From an uncultured Synergistales bacterium (lineage in GTDB: Bacteria > Synergistota > Synergistia > Synergistales > Aminobacteriaceae): 8,575 bases of DNA. Where the stretch lies: assembly GCA_905236605.1 (NCBI GenBank), contig CAJORD010000144.1:1-8575 (forward strand), given 5' to 3'. A program made the position numbers and the translations under genes. Below the pieces are notes generated by a model that ran no database searches, was not told the DNA's origin, and worked only from the letters and a program-made list of their open reading frames with translations. Of this stretch, positions 7,026-8,575 are shown piece after piece (positions within the stretch are counted from its first letter, which is position 1; every line of letters starts with the position of its first letter).

Positions 7026-7035
7026 TGATTTCTGA

Positions 7036-8313
7036 ATGTCCGCAAGAGTTTTGATTTTTTTGATAGCGTTGCTCGATTTTGTTATACAACTTGTAAAAAC
7101 TTATTTATCTGATCTTCAAATTAAAAAGCCGTTGCCCGCGGAAGTTGCTGATATTTATGAGCCAGAACGTTATCAAGAATATTTGAATTATAGAATGGAT
7201 AATCGAAAATGCGGTTTATTTTTCACTGGGATCAGTTTGCCGCTTATGACGCTGTTAATCTTTTCTGAAATCTTTAACGCGATTGAAAAATTTGCCGGCC
7301 ATAATCCATACTATATTTTTATAATTACACTTTTAATTTTTTATGGTATCGAAATTTTTATAAGCATCGTGGAAGATTATTACGACACTTTTTTCATTGA
7401 AGAGAAATACGGCTTAAACAAGCAAAGCAAAAAAGATTTCGCTAAAGATACAATTCTCGATATTGCACAGTCGCTTTTATTATTAATCTGCTTCGGTTTG
7501 TTTATTACGTTTGTAGGCGAACGCATTCCAACTTGGACGAAAGATTTTACAATTTCATTTTGGAAAGCTCTCTTGTTGGGTGTAACGATTATATTTTCTC
7601 TTCTGTGTGTAGTATTTGCCGGTGCGCTGCTGTCGCTTTTAGTTTTAAGATTGCAATACAAATTTACACCGCTCCCTGACGGACAACTGAAAGATAAAAT
7701 TATGGCACTGCAGGAAAGTTCAAAAAAGAAAGTAAAACACCTGTACGTCTATGACGAATCTAAAAAGACAACAAGCAAAAATGCCTCTCTATTACGAATA
7801 TTTTGGTATCGTGCATTTTTTATCGCGGATAATTTTGTAAATGAAAACTCTGAGGACGAATTATTAGCCGTCATCAGCCACGAAATCGGACATTTGAAAC
7901 ACAAAAAAAATTTATTAAATTACATCAACTATCTTCAAATTGTATTATTAGCCGCCGTTATAGTGTCTGTGATTTCGCGACCGGAGATAATTTTTCAAGT
8001 TAATAAATGGATTCGCGCTTCGTTTAACATCACCGTAAATAATTATTTGGTGTGGGTCGCTGTTATCTCGAGCATGTTCACGCCGATTTTTGACATTAGC
8101 GAAATTTTTAATAATTATCGTTCGCGCCAAGAAGAACACGAAGCAGACCGTGAAGCCGTCAAGAATGGCTACGGAGATGCGCTCATCGCGACATTCAAAC
8201 GAATGGGCAGCGATGAATTAATCAACGTGAATCCGCACCCGGTTATAGAATTTCTGGATTACGATCACCCCGGAATGTATCAGCGTATTCGCGCCATAAA
8301 ACAAGCTCAGTAA
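7036..8313 (+). CDS. M48-family membrane zinc metalloprotease, Ste24/CAAX protease-like
   Basis: Integral membrane endopeptidase resembling Ste24p (CAAX prenyl protease 1); 425 residues, the usual length for the long, two-domain M48 type. The N-terminal half matches the M48 N-domain: hydrophobic segments at about 4-22, 59-78, 91-112, 142-161 and 176-205, with FFIEEKYGLNKQSKKDF (119-135) in the expected place. The catalytic half has HEIGH (282-286), with His282 and His286 as zinc ligands and Glu283 as the general base. SRQEEHEAD (363-371) supplies the third ligand, Glu367. Near the end is YDHPGMYQRI (409-418), the usual HP...RI signature. Two further hydrophobic segments lie at about 299-314 and 335-350. 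The natural substrate is unknown; bacterial members are generally linked to membrane-protein quality control rather than prenyl processing. The gene ends in tandem stops TAATAA (8311-8316) and is apparently monocistronic. Confidence 0.9.
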   Translation: MSARVLIFLIALLDFVIQLVKTYLSDLQIKKPLPAEVADIYEPERYQEYLNYRMDNRKCGLFFTGISLPLMTLLIFSEIFNAIEKFAGHNPYYIFIITLLIFYGIEIFISIVEDYYDTFFIEEKYGLNKQSKKDFAKDTILDIAQSLLLLICFGLFITFVGERIPTWTKDFTISFWKALLLGVTIIFSLLCVVFAGALLSLLVLRLQYKFTPLPDGQLKDKIMALQESSKKKVKHLYVYDESKKTTSKNASLLRIFWYRAFFIADNFVNENSEDELLAVISHEIGHLKHKKNLLNYINYLQIVLLAAVIVSVISRPEIIFQVNKWIRASFNITVNNYLVWVAVISSMFTPIFDISEIFNNYRSRQEEHEADREAVKNGYGDALIATFKRMGSDELINVNPHPVIEFLDYDHPGMYQRIRAIKQAQ

Positions 8314-8360
8314 TAAGCAATTTTATCTGCTAACATTTTTAAGATAAATTCAAAATTTAG

Positions 8361-8407
8361 CTGGAAAGTTCTTGCGATTAGATGTTAAAGTTTTCAGAAT
8401 CTTTTTT
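8361..8407 (+). terminator. Weak candidate terminator after the M48 protease gene
   Basis: CTGGAAA (8361-8367) can pair with TTTTCAG (8391-8397) as a 7-bp stem including one G-T wobble, with a 23-nt loop. Six T (8402-8407) follow 4 nt later. The loop is large and the T-run offset, so this is only a candidate. The rest of 8314-8410 shows no gene and no convincing RNA. Confidence 0.25.
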
Positions 8408-8410
8408 AGC

Positions 8411-8439
8411 TTGACATTCGAGAAATTAAAATGTATCTT
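8411..8439 (+). promoter_or_regulatory. Sigma70-type promoter of the cold-shock gene
   Basis: A perfect -35 box TTGACA (8411-8416) is followed, after a 17-nt spacer, by TATCTT (8434-8439; 4 of 6 to consensus). Transcription would begin near 8446, leaving a leader of about 63 nt before the ATG at 8509. A second -10-like TACAAT (8443-8448) is too far from this -35 to be its partner. Confidence 0.6.
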
Positions 8440-8448
8440 TAATACAAT

Positions 8449-8470
8449 GTTAGCTGCAATGTGCAGCAAC
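8449..8470 (+). other. Stem-loop at the 5' end of the cold-shock mRNA leader
   Basis: GTT (8449-8451) and GCTGCA (8453-8458) pair with TGCAGC (8462-8467) and AAC (8468-8470). This makes a 9-bp stem with one bulged A (8452) and a 3-nt loop. It lies within a few bases of the predicted transcript start. It is not a normal terminator: the eight-T run (8480-8487) starts 9 nt after the stem and the gene follows directly. Protection of the mRNA 5' end or temperature-dependent folding are possible roles, inferred only. Confidence 0.5.
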
Positions 8471-8495
8471 AAGGAAATATTTTTTTTAATTTATC

Positions 8496-8501
8496 AGGAG
8501 G
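8496..8501 (+). promoter_or_regulatory. Ribosome binding site of the cold-shock gene
   Basis: A full AGGAGG, 7 nt before the ATG at 8509, the strongest site in the window; it suggests high expression. Confidence 0.85.
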
Positions 8502-8508
8502 CTTTTTT

Positions 8509-8575
8509 ATGGCACAGGGTACCGTAAAGTGGTTTAACGAAAGCAAAGGCTACGGCTTCATCACAGTTGACGACG
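8509..8575 (+). CDS. Cold-shock protein, CspA family (3' end outside window)
   Basis: Small single-stranded nucleic-acid-binding beta-barrel (OB fold), acting as an RNA chaperone. Only 22 codons are visible, reading MAQGTVKWFNESKGYGFITV and then two Asp; the family is usually 65-70 residues, so about two thirds is missing. GTVKWFN (4-10) is the standard first strand, and KGYGFI (13-18) is the RNP1 RNA-binding motif with its surface aromatics Trp8, Tyr15 and Phe17. The family call is firm, but which paralogue it is cannot be told, nor whether it is cold-induced. It has its own promoter, a structured leader and a consensus ribosome binding site, and is independent of the protease gene upstream. 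Confidence 0.93.
   Translation, partial: MAQGTVKWFNESKGYGFITVDD

Noticed and set aside
8319..8348. AT-rich inverted repeat (TTTATCT and AGATAAA) just after the M48 gene as its terminator
   Set aside because: The stem is almost all A-T with a 13-nt loop, and no T-run follows it, so it is unlikely to end transcription.
1..8575. Mobile element, defence or biosynthetic island
   Set aside because: No transposase, integrase, toxin-antitoxin pair, long terminal repeat, CRISPR spacing or abrupt composition change was seen; every sizeable frame is a recognisable housekeeping or transport gene.

Overview
The window looks like ordinary chromosomal DNA from an AT-leaning bacterium. My best guess is a Firmicute of the diderm (Negativicutes/Selenomonad) type. 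This rests on strong AGGAGG-type ribosome binding sites, a dihydropteroate synthase with the long N-terminal extension I associate with clostridial and negativicute enzymes, and a PssA plus short-form Psd pair for making phosphatidylethanolamine. No marker gene settles the taxonomy, so it is inference only. I see no tRNA, rRNA, CRISPR array, insertion sequence, phage gene or long repeat.

Layout. (1) Positions 2-1815, plus strand: the last three quarters of one sugar ABC-transporter permease (YtfT type) and all of its partner (YjfF type), joined by an ATGA overlap. The binding protein and ATPase should lie upstream, outside the window. (2) 1861-2991, plus strand: folP, dihydropteroate synthase, starting at TTG 45 nt downstream with no visible terminator in between, so it may be read from the transporter transcript. 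(3) 2999-3018: a compact bidirectional terminator between converging transcripts. (4) 6892 down to 3017, minus strand: gyrA, psd and pssA, in that transcription order, with both junctions overlapping (14 nt and 4 nt). This looks like one translationally coupled operon. (5) 6893-7035: a divergent promoter region with an extended -10 promoter facing each way. (6) 7036-8313, plus strand: a multi-pass membrane zinc metalloprotease of the M48/Ste24 type. (7) 8314-8575: an intergenic stretch, then a sigma70-type promoter, a 5' leader hairpin, a strong ribosome binding site and the first 22 codons of a cold-shock protein.

How the genes work together. PssA makes phosphatidylserine from CDP-diacylglycerol and serine, and Psd decarboxylates it to phosphatidylethanolamine, so psd-pssA is a two-step pathway unit. 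It is driven, as far as the sequence shows, from the gyrA promoter. The two permeases form one transporter. FolP, the protease and the cold-shock protein have no evident functional link to their neighbours.

Nothing here amounts to a new multi-gene system. The points most worth checking are the gyrA-psd-pssA coupling, where the GyrA acidic tail codons double as the psd translation-initiation region, the shortened conserved loop in FolP, and the hairpin at the predicted 5' end of the cold-shock mRNA.
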